A DNA stretch of 15,669 nt from DASYQV01 sp036005125 (lineage in GTDB: Bacteria > Acidobacteriota > Vicinamibacteria > Vicinamibacterales > UBA2999). A program made the translations under genes and the position numbers. Positions 14,660 to 15,669 of the stretch are shown in pieces. The stretch's first letter is position 1, and the number at the start of each line of letters is the position of its first letter. The notes beneath the pieces are model-generated. The model ran no database searches. It saw only the letters and a program-made list of their open reading frames with translations, and had not been told where the DNA came from. Location: NCBI GenBank assembly GCA_036005125.1, contig DASYQV010000023.1:1-15669 (forward strand), in the 5' to 3' direction.

Positions 14660-15669
14660 CGCTGACCCGCCTCCGGTGCGGCACCGGGCTTCCGCTCCTC
14701 ATTCTTCTTCTCGTGCCTTTTCTCCTTCTCGTTCCCTTTCTCCTTCTCGTTCCCTTTCCCCTCGCCGTTTCCCGTCTCCTTCTCCTCCCCGTTCTCCTTC
14801 TCCTTCGCGAGCGTGATCTTTGCGCCGTCAGGCAGTCCGTTCTGGCCGCTGATGATGACGAGATCGGCGGCGTTGATCCCGCTCGCGATCTCCACATGTT
14901 CGTCGTCTTCGAGGCCGGTCTTGACGACGCGACGGTGAGCGATGTTGTTGGCCGCGACAAAAACGGCCGTCTCCTGTCCCTCGTGCATGACCGCGGAGGA
15001 CGGGACCAGCACGACATCGCGATGCGACTCGGCGGCAATCTCGATTTGAACAGGTGTGCCGACCGGGTAGTTGACGGGACCGCTGAACGCCACGCGTACC
15101 GGCACCGTGGCGGTGGCGGTCTGGACGGCGGTCGGGCTCGACGCCACTTTCAGCGTCGCGGACGCCGCGCCCTCAGGAGCACCGACCAGCGTGGCCCGCG
15201 CGCCCAGCCGGATTCGGGGCGCATCGGTCACCGGAACGGAGGCAGCCACCTCGAGGCGACGCGGATCCACGACACGGAGCACGGCATCGGCCGCCGCCGC
15301 CTCGACATGATCGCCGGGGTTGTGCGACCGCTTGACGATGATTCCGTCAAAGGTCGCGCGCACGACGCTGCGCGCCACGACGGTGTCCGCCGCTGCCATC
15401 GCTGCACGCGCATTCTCCAGATCCGCCTCGGCATTGGCGACCTCACGATCGGCGTCCTCGACATCCTTCCTCGCCGCCACGCCGCGTTCGAACAGATCTC
15501 TCGCCCGTGTCTGGGCTGATTTCGCCGTCGCCAACCGCGCCTGCGCGCGTCCGATCTCCGCACGCTGCTTCAAGGCTTCTGCTGCAGAGGAGGGAATCTC
15601 GAACCGCACAAGAACGTCCCCGCGACGGACGTTGTCGCCTTCGGCCTTGGGTATGTCGAGAATGCGCGC
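14656..15669 (-). CDS. RND periplasmic adaptor (membrane-fusion protein) with charged C-terminal tail (5' partial)
   Basis: Adaptor subunit linking an RND permease to an outer-membrane channel. The frame is open to the window edge: 337 residues are visible and the signal sequence and first strand lie outside. The first lipoyl half (PKAEGDNVRRGDVLVRFE) is at residues 8-25 of the visible part. An alpha-hairpin coiled coil follows at about 30-100 (AEALKQRAEIGRAQARL, KDVEDADREVANAEADLENA), then the second lipoyl half FDGIIVKRSHNPGDHVEA near 110-127. Beta-barrel and membrane-proximal domains follow (PVGTPVQIEIAAE, VLVPSSAVMHEGQE, GINAADLVIISGQNGLPDG). The last 49 residues (bases 14659-14805) are an unusual Lys/Glu-rich tail containing two exact KGNEKE units. 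The stop overlaps the permease start by 4 bases. The GTG at 15609 is within the lipoyl domain and is not the real start. Confidence 0.93.
   Translation of the reverse strand, partial: ARILDIPKAEGDNVRRGDVLVRFEIPSSAAEALKQRAEIGRAQARLATAKSAQTRARDLFERGVAARKDVEDADREVANAEADLENARAAMAAADTVVARSVVRATFDGIIVKRSHNPGDHVEAAAADAVLRVVDPRRLEVAASVPVTDAPRIRLGARATLVGAPEGAASATLKVASSPTAVQTATATVPVRVAFSGPVNYPVGTPVQIEIAAESHRDVVLVPSSAVMHEGQETAVFVAANNIAHRRVVKTGLEDDEHVEIASGINAADLVIISGQNGLPDGAKITLAKEKENGEEKETGNGEGKGNEKEKGNEKEKRHEKKNEERKPGAAPEAGQR
14670..14674 (-). promoter_or_regulatory. Shine-Dalgarno for the coupled RND permease, inside the adaptor gene
   Basis: GGAGG on the minus strand, 10 bases before the permease ATG (14659), lies within the last codons of the adaptor. 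Together with the ATGA stop/start overlap it indicates translational coupling and adjusted subunit ratios. Confidence 0.65.
14722..14757 (-). repeat. Two exact 18-base direct repeats coding KGNEKE in the adaptor tail
   Basis: Bases 14722-14739 and 14740-14757 are identical 18-mers; degenerate relatives extend on both sides from about 14702 to 14815, all pyrimidine-rich on the + strand. The period is a multiple of 3, so copy-number change would keep the reading frame. Confidence 0.85.

Overview
The window is GC-rich, densely coded bacterial DNA with no rRNA, tRNA, phage or transposase genes. The gene content suggests an Acidobacteriota chromosome, possibly a Vicinamibacteria-like soil lineage: two RND efflux loci, a secreted PQQ quinoprotein dehydrogenase, an SGNH hydrolase with an N-terminal beta domain, and two members of the 'PDLQGIW...RWEGDTLVV' secreted family that is abundant in acidobacterial genomes. 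This assignment rests on protein style only and is an inference.

Layout. Positions 1-5753 (+ strand) hold two consecutive MdtB/MdtC-like RND permeases; the first is cut by the window start and the second begins 5 bases after its stop. Positions 5927-6760 (+) hold a family member that lacks about 100 N-terminal residues, with its coding sequence starting exactly where a repeat ends. On the minus strand follow a PQQ-dependent alcohol dehydrogenase (6843-8594), an SGNH/GDSL hydrolase (8733-9965), a full-length member of the same secreted family (10074-11324), a third RND permease of a different subtype (11624-14659), and its membrane-fusion adaptor (14656-15669, cut by the window end). The adaptor and third permease overlap by 4 bases (ATGA). 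No outer-membrane factor is visible for either pump. No intergenic gap exceeds 300 bases; the largest (11325-11623, 299 bases) is filled with nested palindromes and has no credible gene.

The most unusual content is between the genes. Three gaps (5754-5926, 6761-6842, 8595-8732) each contain tandem heptanucleotide repeats in inverted pairs. Period and inverted layout are the same but the heptamer differs: TTCTTGA, ACTTTCC and CTGAGGC/CTGATCC. Two further gaps (9966-10073, 11325-11623) carry a different palindrome family made of two hairpin modules. It occurs in mirror orientation on either side of the 10074-11324 gene, and the right-hand copy has about 190 bases of further hairpins nested in the loop of one module.

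Functionally the window combines envelope efflux (two tripartite pumps of unknown substrate) with periplasmic or secreted enzymes. The quinoprotein carries an Asp-x-Asp motif at the catalytic site, which in this superfamily is linked to lanthanide use. Nothing ties all genes into one pathway. The strongest candidates for something undescribed are the heptamer inverted repeats, including their apparent role at the broken gene at 5927, and the nested palindrome cluster.
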